A model generated the notes under the pieces. It was not told the DNA's origin. It saw only the letters and a list, made by a program, of their open reading frames with translations, and searched no databases. A DNA stretch of 64,000 nt, from positions 147,248 through 211,247 of the forward strand of contig CANFHC010000001.1 in the NCBI GenBank assembly GCA_947446575.1, in the 5' to 3' direction. Below are positions 34,723 through 44,486 of the stretch, in pieces. The stretch's first letter is position 1, and every line of letters begins with the position of its first letter. Origin of the DNA: Bacteriovoracaceae bacterium. GTDB lineage: Bacteria; Bdellovibrionota; Bacteriovoracia; Bacteriovoracales; Bacteriovoracaceae. A program made the position numbers and the translations under genes.

Positions 34723-35646
34723 ATGACAATTGATTCTCCCATCGTCATTGTAGGTTTTGGCTCTCAGGCACGGGCTTGGGCACTCAATCTTAGAGATTCA
34801 AAAATTGATCTTAGAATTGCTCTTCAACCTAAGAGTTCTACTAGAGCAAAAGTCGAGTCTTTAGGATTTCAATGCATTAATCTTGAAAGTGTTGATTTAC
34901 AAAATTATTCTTCTTTTCTTCTCTTGATTCCTGATGATAAACATCTTCCCTTCTTTAAAAAAAATGAGTCCTATTTGAAAGATGGTTCGCATTTTATCTA
35001 CGCTCACGGATTCAGTTTATCCAAAGAACGTTTGCATGAAACTTACAAACAATTTTCTCACTCTCTCCTTGCTCCTAAAGCTATAGCCAGTGATGTTCGC
35101 TTTCAGTACGAGACAAAAGGAAAAATTGGAGCAGCTTATTATGCACCAAATGAAGAAGCTGAAGAATTTTTAAAAGCTCTTGCTCAAAAAGTTGGTTTTA
35201 CCGCTCTTTATAAAAGTCATTTCGAAGAAGAATGCATGGCCGATCTTTTATCTGAGCAATCAATATTATGCTCTCTCATTCCTTATGCATCACTTAAGTC
35301 TTACAATATTTTAAGAAAGAATGGCATATCTGCTGAAGTTGCATTTATGGAATGTTTTCTTGAATTAAAATCTATCTCGCAAGCTTTTGTGACATTGGGT
35401 CCACAAGGATTTTTTAACCTAATTTCTCCCAATGCACTTATTGGATCTCAAAAAGGACGCAAAATTCTTTTAAATGATTCTTTTGATCAAGGCTTAGAGC
35501 AAATACTTATTGATATAAAAAATAAACAGTTTTATAAAGAAGTTGAAATTGATGCAGATCTTTTACGCCAAAACGTTTTAAAAGAATGGGATCAAGAAGA
35601 ATTATCGCAAACATTTATAAGACTAAAACCAGAGTTGATTGTATGA
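34723..35646 (+). CDS. diverged ketol-acid reductoisomerase (IlvC family), probable ketopantoate reductase
   Basis: A 307-aa protein with the class I IlvC layout. A Rossmann domain comes first (GFGSQARAWALNL, residues 11-23), then YAHGFSLS, LLAPKA with Lys119, and the knotted helical domain. The metal- and substrate-binding residues of IlvC appear conserved: ADLLSEQ (Asp174, Glu178), FMECFLELK (Glu210, Glu214) and Ser235. The region after APK, normally APKGPGHxVR, is altered (APKAIASDVR), and so is the nucleotide loop. The stop overlaps the panB ATG by 4 nt and coaX follows, so the context is pantothenate/CoA. IlvC enzymes are known to reduce ketopantoate, and in Corynebacterium IlvC is the only enzyme doing so. 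I infer a dedicated ketopantoate reductase. ATG 34723 has AAGGA at 6 nt. Confidence 0.8.
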   Translation: MTIDSPIVIVGFGSQARAWALNLRDSKIDLRIALQPKSSTRAKVESLGFQCINLESVDLQNYSSFLLLIPDDKHLPFFKKNESYLKDGSHFIYAHGFSLSKERLHETYKQFSHSLLAPKAIASDVRFQYETKGKIGAAYYAPNEEAEEFLKALAQKVGFTALYKSHFEEECMADLLSEQSILCSLIPYASLKSYNILRKNGISAEVAFMECFLELKSISQAFVTLGPQGFFNLISPNALIGSQKGRKILLNDSFDQGLEQILIDIKNKQFYKEVEIDADLLRQNVLKEWDQEELSQTFIRLKPELIV

Positions 35647-36428
35647 CTTATTTAAATCCTAAAACAAATTCTAAACTAAATACACGACAAATCAGAGCGT
35701 TTAAAAAATCCAAGGCCAATCGCACGCTACAAATGCTAACGTGTTATGACTTTCAAACGGCGTCTCTTCTTAATGAGACGGCCCTAGATCTCATCCTTAT
35801 TGGCGATAGCTTGGGAAATGTAATCCTTGGTTACGATACGACTATTGAAGTTAGTATTGATACAATGGTGCTTTTTTCAAAAGCAGTAAAAAAAGGGGCA
35901 CCAAATAAATTCGTTATCGCAGATCTTCCTTTTGGAAGTTACGCTTCAATGGAATTGGGCCTTGCGAACTCTATTAAACTTTTTCAACAAAGTGGAGTTG
36001 AAGCATTAAAACTTGAAGGCGCATTTCCTTTTGAATTGGAACTCATCACAAGACTTACTCAAATTGGAATTCCTGTCATGGGACATATTGGATTAACTCC
36101 TCAATCAGTGCACGAGCAAGGTGGATATTTTACTCACGGAAAAAATGCCGATGAACAAGAAAAACTAATGAATGAAGCTTTGGGCCTACAAGCTGCGGGT
36201 TGTTTTTCAATTGTTTTAGAATGTGTTGAAGAATCTCTTGCTAATAAAATAACGGAAAAACTCTCTATTCCAACGATTGGAATTGGAGCGGGATCAGGTA
36301 CAGATGGACAAGTTTTAGTCATTAACGATCTGCTACATTTAGGAAAAAATGATCCTCCTAAATTTTGTACTTCAATAGCCAATTTATATGAAACAAAAAA
36401 ACAATTACTAAATGAATACCTAAAATAA
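35643..36428 (+). CDS. panB: 3-methyl-2-oxobutanoate hydroxymethyltransferase
   Basis: The 261-aa protein is full-length PanB, which makes ketopantoate from ketoisovalerate and methylene-tetrahydrofolate. Conserved features are LTCYDFQTA, LILIGDSLGNVILGY with a metal Asp, VIADLPFGSY with another, ALKLEG, IVLECV (catalytic Glu) and GIGAGSGTDGQVLV. The ATG overlaps the stop of the IlvC-like gene (ATGA), and the coaX ATG follows its stop with no gap, so the three are tightly coupled. A longer frame from 35586 lies inside the upstream gene and is not needed. Confidence 0.95.
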   Translation: MTYLNPKTNSKLNTRQIRAFKKSKANRTLQMLTCYDFQTASLLNETALDLILIGDSLGNVILGYDTTIEVSIDTMVLFSKAVKKGAPNKFVIADLPFGSYASMELGLANSIKLFQQSGVEALKLEGAFPFELELITRLTQIGIPVMGHIGLTPQSVHEQGGYFTHGKNADEQEKLMNEALGLQAAGCFSIVLECVEESLANKITEKLSIPTIGIGAGSGTDGQVLVINDLLHLGKNDPPKFCTSIANLYETKKQLLNEYLK

Positions 36429-37139
36429 ATGCGCTTAATAACAGTTGATAACGGAAATTCAAATCCTCATGTTGGCATCTTTCAAGATGGTGTACTCTCT
36501 AATGTTATTCCATTAAAAAATTATTCTCCTCGTCCAGATGATTTCATTCTCGCTTCTGATGTAGGTCCCCCACTTCCATTTACACCTACCTACGATTTAA
36601 AATCCAAGCGACATACACAAAAGCATTCTTTCTTTTTCGATATGCCGGTGCATTATACTGAAACTCTCGGCGACGACCGCCTCTTTTTCAGTTACCTCCT
36701 CTTTAAAAGGTTCCAGGAACCTTCTAAGAAAAATATTTTAGCAATTGATGCTGGAACTTTTATCACGATGGATTTAATAGGCCCGGAAGGTTTTATGGGG
36801 GGATATATTTACCCGGGAATAAACACGTTCCTCTCTTCGTATGCGAAGGGATCCAAACTGCCTGTTTTAACGGAAAAAAGATTAACGATTAACGATCTTC
36901 CTCATTCAACTGAAGAGGCGATATTTAGTGCGGCTGATATTTATTTGGAAAGTATTCTTTTAAGTACAATTAAAAAAACTTCCCCCGATGTTATTTGTAT
37001 CACCGGTGGAAGTTTAGAATTTATTAAAAATAAAATTGAAAAGCTTAATTTAAAAGTTCAACTTGAGTCGGATCCTCACTCAATACATTTAGCGTTAGCA
37101 TTGATTTTTCAGACTCATCTTCAGACAAAAGATTCTTAA
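36429..37139 (+). CDS. coaX: type III pantothenate kinase
   Basis: The 236-aa protein matches CoaX, the ASKHA-fold kinase that phosphorylates pantothenate in the first step to coenzyme A. Motifs are VDNGNSNPHVGIF (phosphate 1), LGDDRLF (the G-x-D-R pantothenate site), IDAGTFITMD (phosphate 2) and GGYIYPGIN. Residue choice in the first motif is unusual (DNGNSN rather than DxGNTN), so activity is likely but not certain. It begins directly after panB. The 3' end overlaps the convergent small gene at 37045 by 95 nt, and the palindrome at 36705-36723 lies within it. Confidence 0.85.
   Translation: MRLITVDNGNSNPHVGIFQDGVLSNVIPLKNYSPRPDDFILASDVGPPLPFTPTYDLKSKRHTQKHSFFFDMPVHYTETLGDDRLFFSYLLFKRFQEPSKKNILAIDAGTFITMDLIGPEGFMGGYIYPGINTFLSSYAKGSKLPVLTEKRLTINDLPHSTEEAIFSAADIYLESILLSTIKKTSPDVICITGGSLEFIKNKIEKLNLKVQLESDPHSIHLALALIFQTHLQTKDS
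36705..36723. repeat. palindrome AAGGTTCC-A-GGAACCTT inside coaX
   Basis: A perfect 8-bp inverted repeat around a single A (positions about 36707-36723). The same sequence with a central T forms the terminator-like element at 61104-61126. Here it is inside coding DNA and in frame. Confidence 0.5.
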
Positions 37140-37341
37140 GTTTCGCAGGAATTTCGACAGCACGATATTTTTTTCCGTTAGTCGTTCTAATCCAATATCC
37201 TTTCACTAATTTTTCTTCAACCACCATACGAATTGGTTTCATACTTATAACGTGATCAAGGTTTATTAAAAGCGTTTCAAAAACATTGTCTACAGACTGA
37301 CCGTCTTTTGGTGAAACAATTTTAAATCTTTCTAATGCCAT
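37045..37341 (-). CDS. small protein, unknown function
   Basis: A 98-aa protein with no signal or membrane segment. The centre (LINLDHVISM ... GYWIRTTNGKKYRAVE) looks like a small beta-domain, somewhat like FlbD-type proteins, but this is not enough to name it. AGAGG lies 6 nt before the ATG, which supports it. The last about 30 residues overlap the 3' end of coaX antiparallel (95 nt). The overlapped tail may be poorly conserved. Confidence 0.55.
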   Translation of the reverse strand: MALERFKIVSPKDGQSVDNVFETLLINLDHVISMKPIRMVVEEKLVKGYWIRTTNGKKYRAVEIPAKLKNLLSEDESEKSMLTLNVLSEDPTQVELLN

Positions 37342-37423
37342 AAATTCCTCTTTGGTAAATCCAAGAATATCAATAGAAGGATTATATGCTTACTTGGGAA
37401 ACATGAAAGTGAGGCTGTATAAA

Positions 37424-38149
37424 TTACAGGTTCTTGCTGTGAATGCTTCGCAGTCTAAAGGCAGCAAATAGACTTATACACAATGGGAGATAAAAGCCAA
37501 AAAACTTAAAATGCGTGTAAAGAACGGCAGAAACAAGTGAGCCTCCGACAAATGAAATATAAATTCCGAATCTACACCAATTTGCAAAAATTTCTTGTTT
37601 AGATGGGGCTTTTCGATTGGTCCAAATTCGAACTAATCCAATACCAAAATCGGTAGTTAGGCCTGTTAAGTGAGTTGTTCTTATGACGGCCCCTGAAGCT
37701 GAAGAGATGACGGCATTTTGCAGACCACAAGTAAAAGGTAGAAGGAATAATAGAAAATAATCTCTTCCCGAGTTAAGTGGTTCACCAAACTCTCCAAAAA
37801 ATCCTAAAGTCCCTAAACCTGATATGAGTAGGATATTGAAAATAATAATTGAGAAAACAACAGAATAACGTGGGACAAGATTTCTAATTCTTTGGCGTTC
37901 GACATTCCAAGAAGAAATCATAACCCCCATTAAAAAATAAATAGGCACTAAAATGAGTCCAAACATAGATAACCAGTCGGACTTAGCTCCGGCGACAGCT
38001 GCAAGAGTCGCAAATCCAGTCATATGCGAGACAAAACGATGAACTGCTAAATACCCTCCAGTATTTAGTGCGCCACCTTGGAAGGCCAGAAGAAACCAAA
38101 TAAATAGGTTTCTCGGAGCATATAGTAAATCTTCTCTTCCTTTAAACAT
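37424..38149 (-). CDS. DUF1275 (YoaK-like) membrane protein
   Basis: A 241-aa protein with about six membrane helices and the features of the DUF1275 family: GGALNTGGYLAVHRFVSHMTG near the N-terminus, CGLQNAVISSASGAVIRTTHLTG in the middle, and conserved helix spacing. Family members are thought to be transporters, but no substrate is established. It is divergent from tcdA and stands alone. Confidence 0.85.
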   Translation of the reverse strand: MFKGREDLLYAPRNLFIWFLLAFQGGALNTGGYLAVHRFVSHMTGFATLAAVAGAKSDWLSMFGLILVPIYFLMGVMISSWNVERQRIRNLVPRYSVVFSIIIFNILLISGLGTLGFFGEFGEPLNSGRDYFLLFLLPFTCGLQNAVISSASGAVIRTTHLTGLTTDFGIGLVRIWTNRKAPSKQEIFANWCRFGIYISFVGGSLVSAVLYTHFKFFGFYLPLCISLFAAFRLRSIHSKNL

Positions 38150-38206
38150 TCACTAATTATTACCATCTCTCTTCCAAATGAAAAGTCGAAATTGTATAGT
38201 TCACTC

Positions 38207-39019
38207 ATGCAGGATTTTAATTTTGAAGACTATAACCAACGCTTCGGCGGAATTGCCAGACTCTACGGAGTTCAAGGGTTAAATAATCTTTTAAAGTCTC
38301 ACGTTCTTATTGTAGGTCTTGGTGGTGTTGGTACTTGGGCAGCCGAAGCCCTGGCCCGTTCTGGCGTTGGTGCTATAACTCTAGTTGATCTCGATGATAT
38401 TTGTATCACAAATACTAACCGCCAAATTCATGCAATGGATGGAATGGTTGGAAAAATGAAAGTCACCGCTGTTGCTGAACGTATTAAGGCCATTAATCCC
38501 CAGTGTAAAATTACGAGTTTTGAAGATTTTTTTACAGCCTCTACATCTGAAATTATTTTAAACCAAAATTTCGATTATGTTATTGATGCTATTGATAGTC
38601 TTCAAAATAAATGCGTTTTAGCTCATGCATGCAAAGAAAAAAACATTCCTTTAATCGTTACTGGTGGAGCTGCTGGAAAAAGAAATCCTACAAAGATTAA
38701 AGTTGATGACTTGGGCCTTGCTTGCAATGACTCTCTTTTATTTTCGCTTCGAAAAAGGTTGAGACAAGAATTTTCATTTCCTTCTGGTGCTGGATTTACT
38801 CGCAGTAAAAAACAACTATTCCAAATTGCTTGTGTCTATTCTGATGAAGAGCCAATGTTTCCAAAAAGTGACGGAACTGTATGTGCAGTCGCTGATCTTG
38901 AAACTAATTTACGCTTAGATTGTGAAACAGGGATGGGATCAATCACTCATATCACTGGAACTTTTGGATTCTTGGCTGCCAGCCATGTGATCGATCAAAT
39001 CACAAAACCAATTTTTTAA
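38207..39019 (+). CDS. tcdA: tRNA threonylcarbamoyladenosine dehydratase TcdA (CsdL-like)
   Basis: A 270-aa E1-like enzyme that cyclises t6A to ct6A in tRNA. RFGGIARLYG and the ATP-binding loop VGLGGVGTWAAEALARSGVG are visible, followed by DLDDICITNTNRQ and the VIDAIDSLQNK crossover region. ATG 38207 was chosen; a TTG at 38192 is an alternative. E. coli TcdA has a membrane C-terminus; here the C-terminus ends with a hydrophobic helix (TGTFGFLAASHVIDQI). The stop overlaps the convergent DUF4440 gene by 4 nt. Confidence 0.92.
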   Translation: MQDFNFEDYNQRFGGIARLYGVQGLNNLLKSHVLIVGLGGVGTWAAEALARSGVGAITLVDLDDICITNTNRQIHAMDGMVGKMKVTAVAERIKAINPQCKITSFEDFFTASTSEIILNQNFDYVIDAIDSLQNKCVLAHACKEKNIPLIVTGGAAGKRNPTKIKVDDLGLACNDSLLFSLRKRLRQEFSFPSGAGFTRSKKQLFQIACVYSDEEPMFPKSDGTVCAVADLETNLRLDCETGMGSITHITGTFGFLAASHVIDQITKPIF

Positions 39020-39381
39020 GCCGCAAATGTCCCTTGATGAAAAATCATCTGCCATTGCAAATGACTCTTTTTCCACAGGGAACTTCTTAAGGCCACTCGC
39101 TCTTCGCGAGAATTATTTTTACGAAATGAAACATAGGTAATTAAAAAAAGTTCACTTGTTAACTCTTTAACAAGATAATCACGAGATTCAATCTTTAATG
39201 GATTAGAGCTCTCTTCTGTTGGAAGTCGAGTTAAAATATCTTTTTTTGTCCAGATATTTCCCGAAGAACCAAACTCGTAAAAATCATCTGCCAATAAAAT
39301 ATTTAATCTTTCTTGATTAGATCTAGTAAGCGAAGTGTGCAGTTCTTTTTCTAATGAAATAAGTAATTCGTTAATTGTCAT
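39016..39381 (-). CDS. DUF4440/SnoaL-like (NTF2-fold) protein
   Basis: A 121-aa protein with the NTF2-like DUF4440 pattern. NELLISLEKELHTSL is the first helix, LADDFYEFGSSGNIWTKKDIL is the characteristic short strand and helix, and the C-terminal HLQWQMIFHQGT is the last strand. Such domains are small enzymes or dimeric scaffolds; function unknown. It overlaps the upstream oxidoreductase gene by 11 nt and is last in the coaD operon. Confidence 0.75.
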   Translation of the reverse strand: MTINELLISLEKELHTSLTRSNQERLNILLADDFYEFGSSGNIWTKKDILTRLPTEESSNPLKIESRDYLVKELTSELFLITYVSFRKNNSREERVALRSSLWKKSHLQWQMIFHQGTFAA

Positions 39382-39946
39382 CTAGACCTGCCCGGTAAGC
39401 GCTATACAATAGACTCTCACGTTTTTTTTCGTTGGCATTTTTAATGGAACCAAAACTTGTGACAGTTACAGGGCTCACACCACAAAATTCCAATACTGCT
39501 TTTTTCATCATGTTCACTGCCGGATGAAAGTAAGCAAGATACAACCACAAAACTGGTGCATCACTCGTAATAATTAGACGCGAGCTTCTTCCCGTTAATA
39601 ATTTATCCCAATTAGAAGAATGCTCACGGTATTTAAAAGCAAAGCCTGGTAAAAAAACACGATCGATAAATCCTTTCATCAAGGCCGGAGGTGATGACCA
39701 CCAAACAGGAAAGACAAAGACAATATGGTTTGCTGATTTTATGTGGCGTTGAGCTTCAACTAAATCTGGTTCTAAATTTTGAATGCGAGTGTATCCATTG
39801 CGCAAAATTGGATCAAAGCGCAGATCGCTTAAATTAATCCTCATCACGTCTCCACCTTTTTCTTGGGCCCCTTTTTCATAAGCGTCAGCAAGACCGGCAC
39901 AAAAAGAGTTCTTATCTGGATGACCAAGGATAATCAGCGTTCTCAT
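39371..39946 (-). CDS. flavodoxin-fold NAD(P)H oxidoreductase (MdaB/KefF-like)
   Basis: A 191-aa protein with the quinone-oxidoreductase-type flavodoxin fold. It starts TLIILGHPDKNSFCAGLADAY and has FVFPVWWSSPPALMKGFIDRV, the FMN/FAD-binding and dimer loop of this family. It likely reduces quinones or electrophiles with NAD(P)H. The ATG overlaps the coaD stop by 4 nt and the DUF4440 gene follows with an 11-nt overlap. Confidence 0.85.
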   Translation of the reverse strand: MRTLIILGHPDKNSFCAGLADAYEKGAQEKGGDVMRINLSDLRFDPILRNGYTRIQNLEPDLVEAQRHIKSANHIVFVFPVWWSSPPALMKGFIDRVFLPGFAFKYREHSSNWDKLLTGRSSRLIITSDAPVLWLYLAYFHPAVNMMKKAVLEFCGVSPVTVTSFGSIKNANEKKRESLLYSAYRAGLDDN

Positions 39947-40449
39947 GAAATCGCCTTGTCTCCGTGAAGCTTATGCAGAATTTTTTTTGCAATTGTTGGC
40001 ATTACATATTGATCAATACGCTCGTTTAAATTAGCGAGCTCACGAATGAGTGTTGAAGAAATTGTCGCAAAGTGAGGTTTTGCAAAAAGACAGATCGTTT
40101 CAATCTCTTTATTGATCCCACGATTCCCGACTGAGAGTTCAAGTTCCATTTGATAATCTGAAGAATTTCTAAGACCGCGCAGCAAAAACTGAGCGCCTTT
40201 TTCTTCAGCGAAACGAGCAATCGTCCCTTGATATTCGCAAATCTCAACGTTTTTTAATTTATAATAATCAACATAGGCTTGCATCATCTCCAAGCGCTCT
40301 TCTCTGGTAAACATATATGTCTTTTTTGGGTTAGTTGCAGCCACCCAAATAACTTTATCGAAATGAGTCGCCGCTCTCATCATAATATCGGCGTGTCCCC
40401 ATGTTGGCGGGTTAGCACTGATTGGGTAGACGATGATTTTTTCACTCAT
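39943..40449 (-). CDS. coaD: phosphopantetheine adenylyltransferase CoaD
   Basis: A 168-aa nucleotidyltransferase of the CoaD family. The adenylyl motif is here YPISANPPTWGHADIM, so the usual GxFDPxTxGH is changed to ISANPPTWGH, with the GH kept. LLRGLRNSSDYQMELE and ISSTLIRELA are the other family blocks. It catalyses the fourth step to CoA from 4'-phosphopantetheine. The first Gly and FD of the motif are lost, which could alter ATP binding, so the call is not certain. ATG 40449 was chosen. It is first in an operon with the flavodoxin-fold gene and lies about 3 kb from panB-coaX. Confidence 0.78.
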   Translation of the reverse strand: MSEKIIVYPISANPPTWGHADIMMRAATHFDKVIWVAATNPKKTYMFTREERLEMMQAYVDYYKLKNVEICEYQGTIARFAEEKGAQFLLRGLRNSSDYQMELELSVGNRGINKEIETICLFAKPHFATISSTLIRELANLNERIDQYVMPTIAKKILHKLHGDKAIS

Positions 40450-40561
40450 AAAGACTCTCAATTTTTATGTTTACTCCCCTATTATACACTTTATAAAAAG
40501 AATTCCTAGTGTTAGACTTTTGACTTCAAAAACATAGGTTCAAATACCTTAGGATTTACAC

Positions 40562-42988
40562 ATGTCAGACACCGCTCCAAAAACAATCGAGTACAACTTT
40601 AAAGAAATCGAAGCCAAGTGGCAAAAGTACTGGGATGAAAACAAAACGTTTAAAACTCCTAACGATTCAAAAAAACCAAAATACTACGCACTCGATATGT
40701 TCCCTTTTCCCTCTGGAGACGGTTTACATGTTGGTCACCCTGAAGGATATACAGCGACAGATATTATGTCTCGCTATAAACGCATGTTAGGCTTTAACGT
40801 TCTTCATCCAATGGGTTGGGATTCTTTTGGTCTTCCGGCTGAAAACTATGCGATGAAAACGGGAACACATCCGGACATTACAACGAAAAAAAACATTGCT
40901 ACTTTTACTCGTCAACTAAAGTCATTAGGATTTTCTTATGACTGGGATCGCGAGATTGCGACATCAAATGTCGATTACTATAAATGGACGCAATGGATTT
41001 TCGTGCAACTCTACAACAAAGGTCTAGCTTACGAAGACGAGATCAATGTTAACTGGTGCCCGAATTTAAAAACCGTTTTAGCTAACGAAGAAGTGGTCGA
41101 TGGTAAATCTGAAGTTGGAGGGCATCCTGTTATCCAAAAAAAGATGAGTCAGTGGATGCTAAGAATTACTGAGTACGCTGAAAGACTTTTAGTTGATATC
41201 GACGATGTTGACTGGCCAGAATCAATTAAAGAAATGCAACGCAATTGGATTGGAAAATCTGAAGGTGCGACTGTAAATTTTAAAGTTGATAAATTTTTGG
41301 ATTCTATCGAAGTTTTCACAACTCGCCCAGACACTCTTTTTGGTGCGACTTACATGGTCATCTCTCCGGAGCATCCGTTAGTTAATTCTATTACTACTTT
41401 CGAAAATAAAGAAATCATCGCGACTTATCAGAAAGCTTGTTTGGCAAAAAACGATTTAGAGCGAACTGAGCTCAATAAAGACAAATCTGGTGTCTTCACA
41501 GGTTCATACGCCATCAATCCAGCTAACAATAAACTCATTCCAATTTGGATTGCTGATTATGTTCTTATGACTTATGGAAGTGGTGCGATCATGGCCGTAC
41601 CTGCTCACGATGAACGCGATCACGAGTTTGCCAAAAAATACAATATTGAGATCGTTCAAGTTCTGGAAGGTGGTGACGTCGAAGTTGCTCCACATACTGG
41701 TGACGGGATTCATATCAACTCTGATTTTTTAAATGGAACTGATAAAAAAGAAGGGATCACTAAAATGATTTCTTGGTTAGAAGAAAAAAAATTAGGAGCG
41801 AAGAAAATAAATTATAAACTTCGCGACTGGATTTTTTCTCGCCAAAGATATTGGGGAGAGCCATTCCCACTTTTAAAATATGAAGACGGAACAATTCGCT
41901 GCCTTGATGCTGATGAACTTCCTGTCGCTCTTCCAGAGTTAGAAAAATTCGAACCATCTGGAAGTGGTGAATCTCCATTAGCGAACGCGACAGACTGGCT
42001 TTGGATCACAGACCCCAAAACTGGAAAAAAAGCAAAACGCGAAACAAACACGATGCCTAACTGGGCAGGTTCTTGTTGGTACTATCTTCGCTTTTGTGAT
42101 CCTAAAAATGAAAATGAACCATGGAATGCCGATATAGAGAAATACTGGATGCCAGTTGATCTTTATATTGGAGGAGCTGAACACGCTGTTCTTCACTTAT
42201 TGTACGCTCGCTTCTGGCACAAAGTTTTATTTGACCTTGGTTTTGTTTCTACAAAAGAGCCGTTCAAAAAGCTTGTCAATCAAGGACTCATTCTAGCTAG
42301 TGATGGCGAAAAAATGAGTAAATCTCGCGGAAACGTTGTTAATCCAGATTCGGTTGTTAAAGAATTTGGTGGCGACTCCCTTAGACTTTATGAAATGTTC
42401 ATGGGCCCACTAGAAAAAGTAAAACCATGGAATGAAAGTGGGACAAAAGGAGTATTTAACTTCTTAAATCGCGCTTATAGATTTTTCGCTGATCCTGCGC
42501 ATATCCAAGGTAATACAGAAAGTGAAGAAACTTTAAAAATTCTTCACAAAACAATTAAAAAAATTACTGGTGACTACGACAACTTAAGATTTAACACTGC
42601 GATTTCTCAATTGATGATTTTTACTAATCATTGCTACAAGGCAAATACGGTAACGAAAGAAACAGCTAAAGCGTTTGCTCTAATGCTTGCTCCGATGGCG
42701 CCGCATATTGCTGAAGAACTTTGGTCTCTTTTAGGTGGATCAAAAACTCTAACGTACGAAGCATGGCCAAAATTTAATGAGTCACTAGCAAAAGACAATA
42801 CGATCACAGTAGCTGTTCAAGTAAATGGAAAACTTCGCGCGACTCTAGAAGTTGAGCTTACGATAACTCAAGAAGAAATTTTTGCGATGGCTAAAGCTGA
42901 TGATAATGTTGCTAAGAACTTAGTGGGTACAATCGTTAAAGAAATTTATGTTCCAGGTAAAATCGTAAACTTCGTCGTAAAAGGATAA
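40562..42988 (+). CDS. leuS: leucine-tRNA ligase
   Basis: The 808-aa protein is full-length LeuRS. The HIGH-type motif is [15 protein letters not shown], the editing domain (CP1) is present with [12 protein letters not shown], and the KMSKS loop reads [13 protein letters not shown] zinc knuckle typical of some LeuRS is not obvious. ATG has AGGA at 8 nt. metG follows after 3 nt, so the two synthetases are one operon. Confidence 0.97.
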   Translation: MSDTAPKTIEYNFKEIEAKWQKYWDENKTFKTPNDSKKPKYYALDMFPFPSGDGLHVGHPEGYTATDIMSRYKRMLGFNVLHPMGWDSFGLPAENYAMKTGTHPDITTKKNIATFTRQLKSLGFSYDWDREIATSNVDYYKWTQWIFVQLYNKGLAYEDEINVNWCPNLKTVLANEEVVDGKSEVGGHPVIQKKMSQWMLRITEYAERLLVDIDDVDWPESIKEMQRNWIGKSEGATVNFKVDKFLDSIEVFTTRPDTLFGATYMVISPEHPLVNSITTFENKEIIATYQKACLAKNDLERTELNKDKSGVFTGSYAINPANNKLIPIWIADYVLMTYGSGAIMAVPAHDERDHEFAKKYNIEIVQVLEGGDVEVAPHTGDGIHINSDFLNGTDKKEGITKMISWLEEKKLGAKKINYKLRDWIFSRQRYWGEPFPLLKYEDGTIRCLDADELPVALPELEKFEPSGSGESPLANATDWLWITDPKTGKKAKRETNTMPNWAGSCWYYLRFCDPKNENEPWNADIEKYWMPVDLYIGGAEHAVLHLLYARFWHKVLFDLGFVSTKEPFKKLVNQGLILASDGEKMSKSRGNVVNPDSVVKEFGGDSLRLYEMFMGPLEKVKPWNESGTKGVFNFLNRAYRFFADPAHIQGNTESEETLKILHKTIKKITGDYDNLRFNTAISQLMIFTNHCYKANTVTKETAKAFALMLAPMAPHIAEELWSLLGGSKTLTYEAWPKFNESLAKDNTITVAVQVNGKLRATLEVELTITQEEIFAMAKADDNVAKNLVGTIVKEIYVPGKIVNFVVKG

Positions 42989-42991
42989 TTC

Positions 42992-44479
42992 ATGTCTAAA
43001 AATTTTTATATTACAACTGCTATTGATTACCCCAACGGAAAACCGCACATGGGTCACGCTTTAGAAAAAATCGCAAGCGATGCTTATGCTCGTTGGTATA
43101 AATTTCTTGGCTTCAATACTTATTTCCTAACAGGAACAGATGAGAACGGACAAAAATTAATTGAATCAGCAAAAGCTGCTGGTGTTGAAACTCAAAAATA
43201 TGTTGATGAAAATTCTAACAACTTTAAAAAATTATGTCAGGACTTAAACATTTCTAATGACGACTTCATAAGAACAACTGAAAAGCGCCACCATGATGTT
43301 TGTAATGAACTCTGGAAAAAACTAGAAACAAAAGGTGATATTTATTTCGGTGTGTACTCTGGACAATACTGTCTTGCTTGCGAAACTTTCTATACTGACA
43401 CTCAAGCTCCAGGAAATATTTGTCCCGCTCACAACACTCAACTTACACTAAAAGAAGAAGAAGGTTATTTCTTTAAAATGAGCGCGTACCAAGATTGGAT
43501 CATCGCTCATATTAAAACGAATCTAACATTCATCGTTCCACAATCCTCTTATAATGAAATGCTTTCTCGAATTGAAGGAGATAAATTAAGAGATCTTCCT
43601 ATTTCTCGTCCAAACGAAGGATGGGGAATTCCTGTGCCAGGAAATCCTAAATTTGTTATGTACACTTGGTTTGATGCTCTTATTAATTACTACTCTGCAA
43701 TTGCTCATACTGACAAAGAAAAATACTGGCCTGCGAGTATGCACGTTATTGGAAAAGATATAGCTTGGTTTCACACGATCATATGGCCAATCATGCTTCA
43801 CGCAGCAGGGATCGCTCTTCCAAAACAAGTTTATGTTCACGGAATGATTCTCGCAGAAGATGGAAAGAAAATGAGTAAGTCGTTGGGCAACGTTGTTGAT
43901 CCCAATGATATGTTGGTAAAATATCCAGTGGATAGTTTCCGTTATTATTTATTGCGTGCAATTCCAGCGCACGGAGACGGACGCTTTTCTGAAAAAGAAT
44001 TAATTGAAAAACATAATGCTGAGTTAGGAAATAGTTATGGGAACCTCATCATGAGAGTTCTAAAACTTTATTTAAAAGACAACGCTCCAACTTTAGATGG
44101 AGTTGGTGTTACTCAAGAAGTAAATTTCAATGAGACTTTTGCGAAGATGAAAGAACACATGGAAAAACGCGAACACAATAAAGCTCTCGAATCATTGTGG
44201 GAAGGCGTTAACAGTATGAACCAATACGTGAACACCAAAGAGCCATGGAAATTAAAAGAAGACAAAGCAGCCTTGAAGCAAGTTGTTTATAATTGTGTAC
44301 ACTCGATTCACGCTCTCTCCGTTTTGCTTTCTCCTTTTTTACCTGAAACTGCTGAGAAGGCCCTTGGTCCTTTAGGAATTAAAATGTCTTCATTTGAAGA
44401 TGTAAAATTTGGCTCAACTGTTTATGAGTTAACTGAACCAACTCCTCTATTTCCGAAAATCGATCTACCAAAACCATAA
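42992..44479 (+). CDS. metG: methionine-tRNA ligase
   Basis: A 495-aa MetRS. It has the HIGH motif (GKPHMGHALEKIASD), a zinc knuckle with CLACETFY and CPAHN, the anticodon-binding domain, and KMSKS as GKKMSKSLGNVVDP. It is about 180 residues shorter than the E. coli enzyme because the C-terminal tRNA-binding (Trbp) domain is missing. A large stem-loop follows the stop (44487-44516). It is co-transcribed with leuS. Confidence 0.96.
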   Translation: MSKNFYITTAIDYPNGKPHMGHALEKIASDAYARWYKFLGFNTYFLTGTDENGQKLIESAKAAGVETQKYVDENSNNFKKLCQDLNISNDDFIRTTEKRHHDVCNELWKKLETKGDIYFGVYSGQYCLACETFYTDTQAPGNICPAHNTQLTLKEEEGYFFKMSAYQDWIIAHIKTNLTFIVPQSSYNEMLSRIEGDKLRDLPISRPNEGWGIPVPGNPKFVMYTWFDALINYYSAIAHTDKEKYWPASMHVIGKDIAWFHTIIWPIMLHAAGIALPKQVYVHGMILAEDGKKMSKSLGNVVDPNDMLVKYPVDSFRYYLLRAIPAHGDGRFSEKELIEKHNAELGNSYGNLIMRVLKLYLKDNAPTLDGVGVTQEVNFNETFAKMKEHMEKREHNKALESLWEGVNSMNQYVNTKEPWKLKEDKAALKQVVYNCVHSIHALSVLLSPFLPETAEKALGPLGIKMSSFEDVKFGSTVYELTEPTPLFPKIDLPKP

Positions 44480-44486
44480 TGAATTT

